The translations under genes and the position numbers were made by a program. 64,000 nucleotides of DNA, from contig NZ_CP083911.1 in the NCBI RefSeq assembly GCF_020162115.1, forward strand, positions 186,001 to 250,000, in the 5' to 3' direction. Origin of the DNA: Tepidimonas taiwanensis. Its GTDB lineage: Bacteria > Pseudomonadota > Gammaproteobacteria > Burkholderiales > Burkholderiaceae_C. The notes under the pieces are model-generated. The model saw only the letters and a list, made by a program, of their open reading frames with translations, was not told the origin of the DNA and did not search any database. Shown one piece after another: positions 16,309 through 25,156 of the stretch. The first letter of the stretch is position 1. Each line of letters starts with the position of its first letter.

Positions 16309-17427
16309 TCACAAGTCAATGGTGTACGCCGTCGATCGCCCGCCTGCATTGCATTTTTGCAATACCCCGCGCGCAAGCAGATCATTGATATCCCGCAGCG
16401 CGGTATCGGGCGAGCATTTTGCGATAACGGCCCACTTGCGCGTGGTCATTTTGCCATCGAAGCCGTCCAGCAGTCGGTTGAGAACCTTGATTTGGCGGGC
16501 GTTCATCGGGATGCTCGCGTGGCGTTGCCAGAATCGTGCTTTGTACAGGACGGCGTCCAGCGATTCGTGTGCCCGTTCCAGCGCGCGGTGTAGCGTACGC
16601 AAGAACCAGGCCAACCAGTCGGTCACGTCCAGCGTGCCTTTTTGCGTGCGTTCGAGGATGTCGTAATAGTCCTGCCGTTCGCGCTGGATTTGTGCGGAAA
16701 GGCTGTAGAACCGCTGTGGGCTGCCGTCGGCGCGGGCGAGCAGCATGGCGCCGATCGCGCGGGCGATGCGGCCGTTGCCGTCATCGAACGGATGTAACGT
16801 GACGAACCACAGGTGCGCCAACGCAGCCTTGAGCAAGGGTGGATGTTCGTCGGTCGGGGTGTTGACCCAGTGCAAAAAGCGATCCATTTCCACATCCAGC
16901 CGGTCGGCCGGCGGGGCCTCGAAGTGCACGCGCTGGCGCCCGATGGGACCGGAGACGACTTGCATGGGGCCCTTTGCGTCATCGCGCCACGCGCCCACGG
17001 TGATACGGGACAGGCCAGAATACCCCGTCGGGAAAAGAGCGGCGTGCCAGCCGAACAACCGCTCCCGGGTGAGCGGGGCGTGGCAGTTGGTCGTGGCGTC
17101 GAGGATCATGTCCACGATCCCGTCCACGTGGCGGTCGGCGGGCGCCAGGGCGCCGATGTCCACCCCGAGGCGGCGCGCGATCGACGAACGCACCGACGCG
17201 GCGTCCAGCCGTTCACCCTCGATTTCGCTGGTTTTGATGACGTCCTCGGTCAGGGCGGCGAGGCTCGCCTGGTCGCGCAGCGCAAAGCCGACGTCGGCGA
17301 GACGCCCGAGCAGCACCCCCTGCAGTCGGGCGACCTCGGCCATCGGGCTGGCGAGCGTGGCCAGGTCGTATCGCCAGTTCGGCCAGTACTCCGCCTGCCA
17401 GATGTAACGCGATTCACCGCAAAACAT
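16309..17427 (-). CDS. Fic-family protein (class II, with C-terminal winged helix)
   Basis: A 372-residue protein. The Fic catalytic motif is HPFDDGNGRIARAIG near residue 210, which in active members transfers AMP from ATP to a protein hydroxyl. The inhibitory helix motif [ST]xxxE[GN] is present N-terminally as TSEIEG near residue 61, marking a class II, self-inhibited Fic. The last ~70 residues look like a winged helix (QIKVLNRLLDGF, TALRDINDLLARGVL), suggesting DNA binding. The ATG at 17427 is chosen because similarity starts there. A cluster of TCACCGC repeats covers the start. No separate antitoxin gene is adjacent. Target unknown. Confidence 0.87.
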   Translation of the reverse strand: MFCGESRYIWQAEYWPNWRYDLATLASPMAEVARLQGVLLGRLADVGFALRDQASLAALTEDVIKTSEIEGERLDAASVRSSIARRLGVDIGALAPADRHVDGIVDMILDATTNCHAPLTRERLFGWHAALFPTGYSGLSRITVGAWRDDAKGPMQVVSGPIGRQRVHFEAPPADRLDVEMDRFLHWVNTPTDEHPPLLKAALAHLWFVTLHPFDDGNGRIARAIGAMLLARADGSPQRFYSLSAQIQRERQDYYDILERTQKGTLDVTDWLAWFLRTLHRALERAHESLDAVLYKARFWQRHASIPMNARQIKVLNRLLDGFDGKMTTRKWAVIAKCSPDTALRDINDLLARGVLQKCNAGGRSTAYTIDL

Positions 17428-17454
17428 GCGGTGATTATGGGCGCGATTCACCGC
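17409..17454. promoter_or_regulatory. Repeat cluster over the fic start codon (candidate operator)
   Basis: GCGATTCACCGC occurs twice as a perfect 12-bp direct repeat (17409-17420 and 17443-17454), with an inverted TCACCGC copy (GCGGTGA, 17428-17434) between them. The fic ATG lies between the first repeat and the inverted copy. The layout suggests binding of a dimeric regulator, perhaps the winged-helix end of Fic itself. This is inference. Confidence 0.45.
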
Positions 17455-17626
17455 ACGGGCAAACCGGCCGCGCTGTGGTGCTGGGCCGTGCCGGCGGCTG
17501 ACGCTGCGCCGTCGCCGAGCCCATTTGACGCAGCGCAAAGCCGCGGGATTCGCCGGCGCAGCGGTGGCCGCGGGCGCGTTGGCGTGGGCTAAGATGTGGG
17601 CACCACGCTAGCAAGGAGACCCAGCG

Positions 17627-18073
17627 ATGTTCAAGAAGATCCTCGTCCCCGTCGATGGCTCGGCCCTGTCTCACGCCGCGGGTGAACTGGCGGCCGATCT
17701 GGCCAAGCAGCACGGCGCTGCGATCGTCGGGGTGTACGTGATCGACCCGTTCCCGTACATCGGGATCGGCGACGCGTCGGCCGTCGGGCTGCAGGCGTAT
17801 CTGGCCGAGGCCCAGGCGGCGGCCAACCGGGCGTTGGAGGACCTCAAGCAGGTGTGCGTCGCGCGCGGGGTGTCGTTTTCCGGCGACACCATCGAGCGCA
17901 ACGTGACCTACGAAGGCATCCTGGAGACGGCCGACGCCGAGGGCTGCGACCTGATCGTGATGGGCTCGCACGGCCGTAAGGGCGTGCAGGCGCTGATCCT
18001 GGGCAGCGTGGCGCAGAAGGTGCTCACACACGCCAAGGTGCCGGTGCTGATCGTCAAGCCGAACGCCACTTGA
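17627..18073 (+). CDS. Universal stress protein (UspA family)
   Basis: A 148-residue single Usp domain. It begins MFKKILVPVDGSALSHAAGE and ends with the nucleotide-binding motif MGSHGRKGVQALILGSVAQK (G2xG9xG[S/T]), so it probably binds ATP. AAGGAGA lies 9 bases before the ATG. Its last 20 bases overlap the convergent thioredoxin-like gene. Confidence 0.92.
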   Translation: MFKKILVPVDGSALSHAAGELAADLAKQHGAAIVGVYVIDPFPYIGIGDASAVGLQAYLAEAQAAANRALEDLKQVCVARGVSFSGDTIERNVTYEGILETADAEGCDLIVMGSHGRKGVQALILGSVAQKVLTHAKVPVLIVKPNAT

Positions 18074-18608
18074 TCGAGCAGCCGATGCTGGCGATCTGAT
18101 CGCGCGGCCCCTGTCCGGTCTGCGCGATCAGGCGCATCGCCTCCAACAGGTCGCACGGCGTCCCCTCGGGGGCGCTCTCTTTGCGCGACGCGTCGAAGCG
18201 CCCGCGGTACTGCAGTTCGTCCGCGGCGTTGAAGCCGAAGAAGTCCGGCGTGCACACGGCCCCCCACGCGCGGGCGACGTCCTGCGTTTCGTCGTACAGG
18301 TACGGGAACGGAAACCCGCGCTCGCGCGCGACGCGCTGCATGTTCTCGAACGAGTCCTCGGGATAGGCCTCGGGATCGTTGGCGGAGATGGCCGCGACAC
18401 CGATGCCCATCGCCTGCAGCTCGCGGGTGACCGGGATCAGCCGCGGCAGGATGGCCTGCACATACGGGCAATGGTTGCAGATGAACATCACCAGCGTGCC
18501 GCGCGAGCCGCGGATATCTTCGTAGCGGTAGCGCTTGCCGTCGGTGCCCGGCAGGTCGAAGCCGGGGGCTTTCCAGCCGAAGTCACACACGGGTGGGATG
18601 GCGGCCAT
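18054..18608 (-). CDS. Thioredoxin-like (AhpC/TSA-type) protein
   Basis: A 184-residue thioredoxin-fold protein: FDLPGTDGKRYRYEDIRGSR, then MFICNHCPYVQAILPRL with a CxxC redox pair near residues 44-47, then VAAISANDPEAYPEDSFENM and YDETQDVARAWGAVCTPDFF. This pattern belongs to a common group annotated as thioredoxin-family or alkyl hydroperoxide reductase/thiol-specific antioxidant proteins. No signal peptide, so probably cytoplasmic. Physiological partner unknown. It is convergent with the universal stress gene and divergent from the large uvrA-like gene. Confidence 0.85.
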   Translation of the reverse strand: MAAIPPVCDFGWKAPGFDLPGTDGKRYRYEDIRGSRGTLVMFICNHCPYVQAILPRLIPVTRELQAMGIGVAAISANDPEAYPEDSFENMQRVARERGFPFPYLYDETQDVARAWGAVCTPDFFGFNAADELQYRGRFDASRKESAPEGTPCDLLEAMRLIAQTGQGPRDQIASIGCSIKWRSA

Positions 18609-18747
18609 CGTCGTTCGTCTCCTGGGTCGGTGTGCAGTCGTTGGTGTCCTCGCGTCATCGGGCGGTGCGCGGGCGTCCCCGCCCGCAGCAAGCCCTTGGG
18701 GGCGTTTTTACAATGTTTCGCCCTGCCCAGTGTATCCGGACCCCGCC

Positions 18748-21700
18748 GTGACCGCCCATTCCGCTGCCGATGACACCCTCCCCGATGACGCCGCGTCGGT
18801 CCGGCGGGCACCCGCGCCGGTCGAGGGTGTACGCCCCGTGGCCGATGCCGGTGGCGGTCCGGCGTTTGATGCGGGTGCCAGTCGGGGTGCCGATGGAGGC
18901 GTCGATGGGGGCGTCGATGGGGCTGCCGATGCCGGTGTGATCCGCATCCGCGGTGCGCGCCAGCACAACCTGCGCGGGCTGGACGTGGACATCCGCACCG
19001 GCGAGATCACGGTGGTGACGGGCCCGAGCGGCTCCGGCAAGTCCAGCCTGGTGTTCGATACGCTGTTTGCCGAGGGGCAGCGGCGCTATGTCGAGACGTT
19101 CTCGGCGTATGCGCGGCAGTTTCTGGATCGCATGGACAAGCCGGCGGTCGATCGCATCGACGGCGTGCCACCCGCCATCGCCATCGACCAGACCAACCCG
19201 GTGCGCACATCGCGCTCGACGGTTGGGACGATGACGGAGCTCAACGACCACCTGAAGCTGCTGTTTGCCCGCGCGGGGCAGCTGTTCGACCGCGTCACGG
19301 CGCTGCCGGTGCGGCACGACACGGTGGAGACGATCGTCGCCGACCTGCGCGCGCGCGCCGCGGCGGCCGGTGATCCGCGGCTGGTCGTGACCTTTGCCGT
19401 CGAGCTGCCGGCCGACACGAGCGAGGCGGAAGTGCAGCAGTGGCTGTCGGCCAGCGGCTACACGCGCGTGCAGGCGCAGCGCGTCGTGGCCACGCCCAGC
19501 GGCCCGAAGCAGGTGCTGGACGTGGTGGCGGATCGCTTTCGCCTCGGCAACGCGGACCCGGCGCGCGTCGCGGAGGCGGTGGAAACGGCGCTCAAGCGCG
19601 GCGGTGGGCGGTTGACCGTGTACGCGTTGGCCGACGACGCCGAGCCGGCCCTGTGGCGATACTCCACCGGGCTGCACTGCCCCGAGAGCGACATCCGCTA
19701 CGCGGACCCGCGGCCGTCGCTGTTCTCGTTCAACTCCCCGGCCGGGGCGTGCGAGACGTGCCGCGGCTTCGGGCGCGTGATCGGGGTGGACTGGGGGCTG
19801 GTCATCCCCAACGACAAGCTGACGCTGCGCGCCGGCGCGATCAAGCCGATCCAGACGCCGGCGTTCCGCGAGTGCCAGGACGACCTGATGCGGCACGCGG
19901 AAGCGGCCGGCATCCCGCGCGACACGCCGTGGTACCAGCTCACGCCCGAACAGCGGCGCTGGGTGCTGGAGGGGTCGCCGAACTGGAACGGCGACTGGCA
20001 GCGGCAGTGGTACGGTATCCGGCGCTTCTTCGACTACCTGGAGAGCAAGGCGTACAAGATGCACATCCGCGTGCTGCTCTCCAAATACCGCAGCTACACG
20101 GAGTGTCCGGACTGCGGCGGCGCGCGGCTCAAGGCCGAGAGCCTGCTGTGGCGCATCGGCACGCGCGAGGACGCCGACGCCGTGCTGCCGCCCGAGCAGC
20201 GTTTTCGCCCGCGCGGCGTCGCGTGGAGCGACGAGCAGTTGCGCGCGCTGCCCGGGCTGTGCCTGCACGACCTGATGGGCCTGCCGATCGAGCGGCTGCG
20301 GGTCTTTTTCGAGCGGCTGCAGGCGCGGCTCGACACCCTGCCCGCCGGCGAGCGGCAAGCGCAGGCGCTGTTGTACGACGAGATCACGACGCGGCTGCGC
20401 TACCTGTGCGATGTGGGGCTGGGCTACCTGACGCTGGATCGGCAAAGCCGCACGCTCTCCGGCGGCGAGGTGCAGCGCATCAACCTGACCACGGCGCTGG
20501 GCACGTCGCTGGTCAACACGCTGTTCGTGCTGGACGAGCCCTCGATCGGCCTGCACCCGCGCGACATGGCGCGCATCAACCAGGCGATGGTGCGGCTGCG
20601 CGATGCGGGCAACACGCTGGTGGTGGTGGAGCACGATCCGGCCGTGATGCTGGCCGCCGACCGCATCCTGGACATGGGGCCGGGACCGGGCGAGCGCGGC
20701 GGGCGCATCGTCTTCGATGGCACGCCGCAGCAGTTGCGCACGGCCGACACGCTGACCGGCCAGTACCTGTCGGGGCGGCGGCAGATCGGCTTTGGCGTCA
20801 AGCGCATGGTGACCGACGCCACCCCGCGCCTGATTCTGGAAGGGGCGCGCGAGCACAACCTGCGCGGCATCGATGTGGCCTTTCCGCTGCAGCGGCTGGT
20901 GGTGGTCACGGGCGTGAGCGGCTCGGGCAAGTCGACGCTGGTGCAGGACATCCTGGCCCCGGCGCTGTTGCGGCACTTCGGCCAGTCCACCGAGGCGCCC
21001 GGCGCGCACGAGCGGCTGCTCGGGGCCGACCATCTGGAGGGCGTCGTCTTCGTCGATCAGTCGCCGATCGGCAAGACCGCGCGCTCCAACCCGGTCAGTT
21101 ACGTCGGTGCGTGGGACGCGATCCGCACGCTGTTTGCGCAGACGCCGCTGGCGCAGCAGCGCGGCTACACCGCGGCCAAGTTCAGTTTCAACAGCGGCGA
21201 CGGGCGTTGCCCGACGTGCGGCGGCTCGGGCTTCGAGCACGTGGAGATGCAGTTCCTGTCGGACGTGTACCTGCGCTGCCCGGATTGCCACGGGCGGCGC
21301 TACCGGCCGGAGGTGCTGGAGGTGACCATCGAGCGCGGCGGGCGCTGGCTCAGCGTGGCCGACGTGCTGGAGCTGACGGTGGCCGAGGCGGCGCAGTGCT
21401 TCGCCGCCGACCGCGAGGTGATGCGCGCCTTGCAGCCGCTGCTGGACGTGGGGCTGGAGTACCTGCGGCTGGGGCAGCCGGTGCCCACGCTCTCCGGCGG
21501 CGAGGCGCAGCGCCTGAAGCTCGCGGGCCATCTGGCCGCTGCGGCCGCGGCCACCCCGCGCGCGCGCCGCACCCGCGGCGGCGATCCCGCGCCGGCGGCC
21601 CCGTGGCCCGGCAAGGGCCGGGCGCGCGGCACGCTGTTTCTGTTCGACGAGCCGACCACCGGGCTGCATTTCGACGACATCGCCAAGCTGATGCGCGCGC

Positions 21701-24700
21701 TGCGCAAGCTGCTGGAGGCTGGGCACTCGCTGGTCATCATCGAGCACAACCTGGACGTGATCCGTGCGGCGGACTGGGTGATCGACCTCGGGCCGGAGGG
21801 CGGCGACGGCGGCGGCACGGTGGTGTTTACCGGCACGCCGGAGGACCTGCGGCAGCACCCGACCAGCCACACCGGCGCGGCGCTGCGCGAATACGCCGAG
21901 GCGCTCGGGGAGGCCGCCGCGGCGGGTGAGCCGCGCCCGGCCTGGCCCGCGCCGCCGACCCGTCCCGCGCAAGCGCCCGAGGCCATCCGCATCGTGCACG
22001 CGCGCGAGCACAACCTGCGCGACCTGTCGGTGGACATCCCGCGCGGGCGCTTCACCGTCATCACGGGCGTCAGCGGTTCGGGCAAGTCGACGCTGGCGTT
22101 CGACATCCTGTTCAACGAGGGGCAGCGGCGCTACCTGGAGAGCCTCAACGCCTACGCGCGCAGCATCGTGCAGCCCGCGGGCCGGCCGGAGGTGGACGCC
22201 GTCTGGGGCATCCCGCCGACGGTGGCCATCGAGCAGCGCCTCTCGCGCGGCGGGCGCAAGTCCACCGTCGGCACGGTGACCGAGGTCTGGCACTACCTGC
22301 GGCTGCTCTACGTCAAGCTGGGCGTGCAGCACTGCGTGCACGACGGCGCGCCGGTGCAGCCGCAGACGCCCGAGCGCATCGTCGCGCAGCTGCTGCAGCG
22401 CCACCGCGGGCAGACGCTGGCCGTGCTGGCGCCGCTCGTCATCCACCGCAAGGGCCTCTACACCGAATGGGCCGAGTGGGCGGCGCAGCGCGGCTACGCC
22501 CACCTGCGGGTGGACGGCGAGTGGCTGCCCACGCGGGGTTTTCCGCGGCTGGACCGCTTCAAGGAACACACGGTCGAGCTGCCCGTGGCCACCGTCCACG
22601 TGACGCCATCCACCGAGGGCGAGCTGCGCGCCGCGGTGCAGCTCGCGCTGCAGCACGGCAAGGGCGTGGTGCACGTGTTGAGCGGCATCGACGGGCTGGC
22701 GGCGGCGCTTGCGGCCGGGGGCACCGGCCGCGGGATGGGCGAGGTGACGGTGTACTCCACCAAGCGCGCCTGCCCCGTGTGCGGCACGAGCTATGCGGAG
22801 CTCGATCCGCGGCTGTTTTCGTACAACAGCGCGCACGGCTGGTGCCCGGACTGCGTGGGCACGGGCGTGCAGCTCACGCGCGAGCAGCGCCGCGCGCTCG
22901 ACGACAGCCAGCGCGACGACGACCCGCGCGGGCGCGAGCAGACCTTCGCCGAACCGGACCTCGACGACCTCGGCGACCAGCCGTGCGCGACCTGCGGCGG
23001 CACGCGGCTCAACCCGGTGGCGCGCGCGGTGCGCTTTCACGACCGGCCCATCACCGACATCGCGCGCCTGAGCGTCGACGACGTGCTGGCGTGGGTACAG
23101 GCCCTGCGCCAGCCGGGGGTGTTGAGCGAACGCGAGGCCGACATCGCGCGCGACCTGCTGCCCGAGATCGAAAGCCGCCTGCGCTTCCTGCAGCAGGTGG
23201 GGCTGGGGTATCTGACGCTGGACCGCGGCGCGCCGACGCTCTCTGGCGGCGAGGCGCAGCGCATCCGGCTCGCCGCGCAACTGGGCTCGAACCTGCAGGG
23301 CGTGTGCTACGTGCTGGACGAGCCCACCATCGGGCTGCACCCGCGCGACAACCACATCCTGCTCGACGCGCTGCACGCGCTGCGCCAGCACGGCAACACG
23401 CTGGTCGTGGTGGAGCACGACGAGGACACGATCCGACGTGCCGACCACCTGATCGACATCGGCCCCGGTGCCGGGCGGCTGGGCGGTCGCGTGGTGGCGC
23501 AGGGCAGCGTCGACGATCTCGCGCGCGCGCCCGACTCGCAGACCGGCCGCTACCTGGCGCACGCGATGCGTCACCCCCTGCAGCCGCGCCGTCCGGTCGA
23601 CCCGGCCGGCCCCGCGCTGGTGCTGCGCGGCGCGCGCCGGCACAACCTGCAGGGTATCGACGTGGCGGTTCCGCTGCACCGGCTGGTCGCGGTGACGGGG
23701 GTCAGCGGTTCGGGCAAGTCCACGCTGGCGCGCGACGTGCTGTTGACCAACCTGGCGGCGGCGCTGGCGCAGCCCCGGGCGCGCGCGGCCGAGCCCCTGA
23801 CCGCCGAGTCCAAGGCCAAAGGCCGCCGTAAAAGCGCAGCGGCGGCCTCTGCGGCAGCGACCCGCGCGATCGCCTGGAGCGGTTGCGACGCGTTGGAGGG
23901 GTTCGAGGCGGTGGACCGCGTGCTGGAGGTGGACCAGACGCCCATCGGCAAGACGCCGCGCTCCTGCCCGGCGACCTACATCGGCTTTTGGGACACGATC
24001 CGCAAGCTCTACGCCGAGACGCTGGAGGCGAAGGCGCGCGGCTACGGCCCGGGACGCTTTTCGTTCAACACCGGCGACGGCCGCTGTCCGGTGTGCGAGG
24101 GGCAGGGTCTGCGCACCATCGAGATGAGTTTCCTGCCCGACGTCAAGGTGCCGTGCGAAGCCTGCGGCGGCGCGCGCTTCAACCCGGAGACGCTGGCCGT
24201 CACGTGGCGCGGGAAGTCGATCGGCGACGTGCTGGCGATGTCGGTGGACGAGGCGGTGGACTTCTTCGCGTCGATGCCGTCGATCGCCCACCCGCTGCAG
24301 CTGCTGCGCGATGTCGGCCTGGGGTATCTGACGCTCGGGCAACCCAGCCCCACGCTCTCCGGTGGCGAGGCGCAGCGCATCAAGCTGGTGACGGAACTTG
24401 CCAAGGTGCGCGACGACATCGGCCGCCGCGGGCAGCGCGCACCGCACACGCTGTACGTGCTGGACGAGCCGACCGTCGGCCTGCACATGGCCGACGTGGA
24501 CAAGCTCATCCGCGTGCTGCACCGGCTGGTGGACGCGGGGCACAGCGTCGTCGTCATCGAGCACGATCTGGACCTGATCGCCGAGGCCGACTGGGTGCTC
24601 GACCTCGGCCCCGAGGGCGGCGCCGGGGGCGGGCGGCTGGTCGCAGCGGGCACGCCGGAAGACCTCGTGCGGTTAGGCACGCACACCGGGCGGGCGCTCG

Positions 24701-24726
24701 CGCCGGTGCTGGCGCGCGGCGGCTGA
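18748..24726 (+). CDS. uvrA: Tandem-fused UvrA-like ABC ATPase (two UvrA units in one chain)
   Basis: A ~1992-residue protein holding two UvrA-like halves. Walker A loops lie near residues 92 (GPSGSGKSS), 722, 1107 and 1651 (each GVSGSGKST), each paired with an LSGGE signature near 570, 915, 1498 and 1870. Zinc-type CxxC pairs include CPTCGGSG...CPDCHG in the first half and CPVCEGQG...CEACGG in the second. A UvrA normally acts as a dimer in DNA damage recognition; here both protomers are in one chain, the class III type. No ATG is available: GTG 18748 is chosen, after a TACAAT -10-like element at 18709; GTG 18937 would remove a low-complexity D/G-rich leader. The gene symbol names the family; a canonical uvrA may exist elsewhere. 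Confidence 0.88.
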   Translation: MTAHSAADDTLPDDAASVRRAPAPVEGVRPVADAGGGPAFDAGASRGADGGVDGGVDGAADAGVIRIRGARQHNLRGLDVDIRTGEITVVTGPSGSGKSSLVFDTLFAEGQRRYVETFSAYARQFLDRMDKPAVDRIDGVPPAIAIDQTNPVRTSRSTVGTMTELNDHLKLLFARAGQLFDRVTALPVRHDTVETIVADLRARAAAAGDPRLVVTFAVELPADTSEAEVQQWLSASGYTRVQAQRVVATPSGPKQVLDVVADRFRLGNADPARVAEAVETALKRGGGRLTVYALADDAEPALWRYSTGLHCPESDIRYADPRPSLFSFNSPAGACETCRGFGRVIGVDWGLVIPNDKLTLRAGAIKPIQTPAFRECQDDLMRHAEAAGIPRDTPWYQLTPEQRRWVLEGSPNWNGDWQRQWYGIRRFFDYLESKAYKMHIRVLLSKYRSYTECPDCGGARLKAESLLWRIGTREDADAVLPPEQRFRPRGVAWSDEQLRALPGLCLHDLMGLPIERLRVFFERLQARLDTLPAGERQAQALLYDEITTRLRYLCDVGLGYLTLDRQSRTLSGGEVQRINLTTALGTSLVNTLFVLDEPSIGLHPRDMARINQAMVRLRDAGNTLVVVEHDPAVMLAADRILDMGPGPGERGGRIVFDGTPQQLRTADTLTGQYLSGRRQIGFGVKRMVTDATPRLILEGAREHNLRGIDVAFPLQRLVVVTGVSGSGKSTLVQDILAPALLRHFGQSTEAPGAHERLLGADHLEGVVFVDQSPIGKTARSNPVSYVGAWDAIRTLFAQTPLAQQRGYTAAKFSFNSGDGRCPTCGGSGFEHVEMQFLSDVYLRCPDCHGRRYRPEVLEVTIERGGRWLSVADVLELTVAEAAQCFAADREVMRALQPLLDVGLEYLRLGQPVPTLSGGEAQRLKLAGHLAAAAAATPRARRTRGGDPAPAAPWPGKGRARGTLFLFDEPTTGLHFDDIAKLMRALRKLLEAGHSLVIIEHNLDVIRAADWVIDLGPEGGDGGGTVVFTGTPEDLRQHPTSHTGAALREYAEALGEAAAAGEPRPAWPAPPTRPAQAPEAIRIVHAREHNLRDLSVDIPRGRFTVITGVSGSGKSTLAFDILFNEGQRRYLESLNAYARSIVQPAGRPEVDAVWGIPPTVAIEQRLSRGGRKSTVGTVTEVWHYLRLLYVKLGVQHCVHDGAPVQPQTPERIVAQLLQRHRGQTLAVLAPLVIHRKGLYTEWAEWAAQRGYAHLRVDGEWLPTRGFPRLDRFKEHTVELPVATVHVTPSTEGELRAAVQLALQHGKGVVHVLSGIDGLAAALAAGGTGRGMGEVTVYSTKRACPVCGTSYAELDPRLFSYNSAHGWCPDCVGTGVQLTREQRRALDDSQRDDDPRGREQTFAEPDLDDLGDQPCATCGGTRLNPVARAVRFHDRPITDIARLSVDDVLAWVQALRQPGVLSEREADIARDLLPEIESRLRFLQQVGLGYLTLDRGAPTLSGGEAQRIRLAAQLGSNLQGVCYVLDEPTIGLHPRDNHILLDALHALRQHGNTLVVVEHDEDTIRRADHLIDIGPGAGRLGGRVVAQGSVDDLARAPDSQTGRYLAHAMRHPLQPRRPVDPAGPALVLRGARRHNLQGIDVAVPLHRLVAVTGVSGSGKSTLARDVLLTNLAAALAQPRARAAEPLTAESKAKGRRKSAAAASAAATRAIAWSGCDALEGFEAVDRVLEVDQTPIGKTPRSCPATYIGFWDTIRKLYAETLEAKARGYGPGRFSFNTGDGRCPVCEGQGLRTIEMSFLPDVKVPCEACGGARFNPETLAVTWRGKSIGDVLAMSVDEAVDFFASMPSIAHPLQLLRDVGLGYLTLGQPSPTLSGGEAQRIKLVTELAKVRDDIGRRGQRAPHTLYVLDEPTVGLHMADVDKLIRVLHRLVDAGHSVVVIEHDLDLIAEADWVLDLGPEGGAGGGRLVAAGTPEDLVRLGTHTGRALAPVLARGG

Positions 24727-24737
24727 GGGCGGGGGCG

Positions 24738-25085
24738 ATGGCCACGCGCGGGCGCATCGTGTGGATCGAGCCGGACGCGCCCGCCAAGCCGCCACCGGGC
24801 GCCCCGTGCAACGGCTGCGGGGTGTGCTGCCTGCTCGCGCCCTGCCCCGTGGGCATCGTGCTCAGCCGCCGCTGGCGCGGGCCGTGTGCGGCGCTGCGCT
24901 GGGTGGGGGCTGAGCGCCGCTACCGCTGCGGCGCGCTGCTCGCCGCCGAGGCCGCCGCCCGTTCCGCCCGCGGGCCGCTGGCGCGGGCGATCACCCGCGG
25001 GTACCGGTGGCTGCTCGGGCGCTGGATCGCCGCCGGCCGCGGCTGCGACTGCGACGCCACCGTCGAGCCGCCGCACGATCCTTGA
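24738..25085 (+). CDS. Small cysteine-rich protein, YkgJ-like
   Basis: A 115-residue protein with CNGCGVCCLLAPCP near residue 24, resembling the CxxCxxCC cluster of the YkgJ/UPF0153 group thought to bind zinc or iron, then a lone cysteine at GPCAALRW and CGALLA, and a C-terminal CDCD. No membrane helix. It starts 11 bases after the uvrA-like stop and is probably cotranscribed. Function not known. Confidence 0.72.
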   Translation: MATRGRIVWIEPDAPAKPPPGAPCNGCGVCCLLAPCPVGIVLSRRWRGPCAALRWVGAERRYRCGALLAAEAAARSARGPLARAITRGYRWLLGRWIAAGRGCDCDATVEPPHDP

Positions 25086-25120
25086 CGCCGGTCAACACAT
25101 AACGCGGGCGCATGAATACC

Positions 25121-25136
25121 ATTCGTATATTCGCAT
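25121..25136. promoter_or_regulatory. Tandem 8-bp repeat upstream of the YeeE/YedE gene
   Basis: ATTCGTAT is followed directly by ATTCGCAT in an otherwise rare AT-rich patch, 21 bases before the preferred start. It may be a regulator site; ArsR-type sulfur sensors often control such genes, but the sequence does not match a consensus I can state. Confidence 0.3.
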
Positions 25137-25156
25137 TAGCAGATAACGGGGTTTTC

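Noticed and set aside
16268..17626. Toxin-antitoxin pair with Fic as toxin
   Set aside because: No small antitoxin gene is beside it, and the inhibitory motif is inside the protein itself.
18655..24564. Minus-strand open frame of ~1970 codons antisense to the tandem UvrA
   Set aside because: It is the mirror of a GC-rich gene; composition is Arg/His/Val-rich with no recognisable domain, while the plus strand carries intact ABC motifs.
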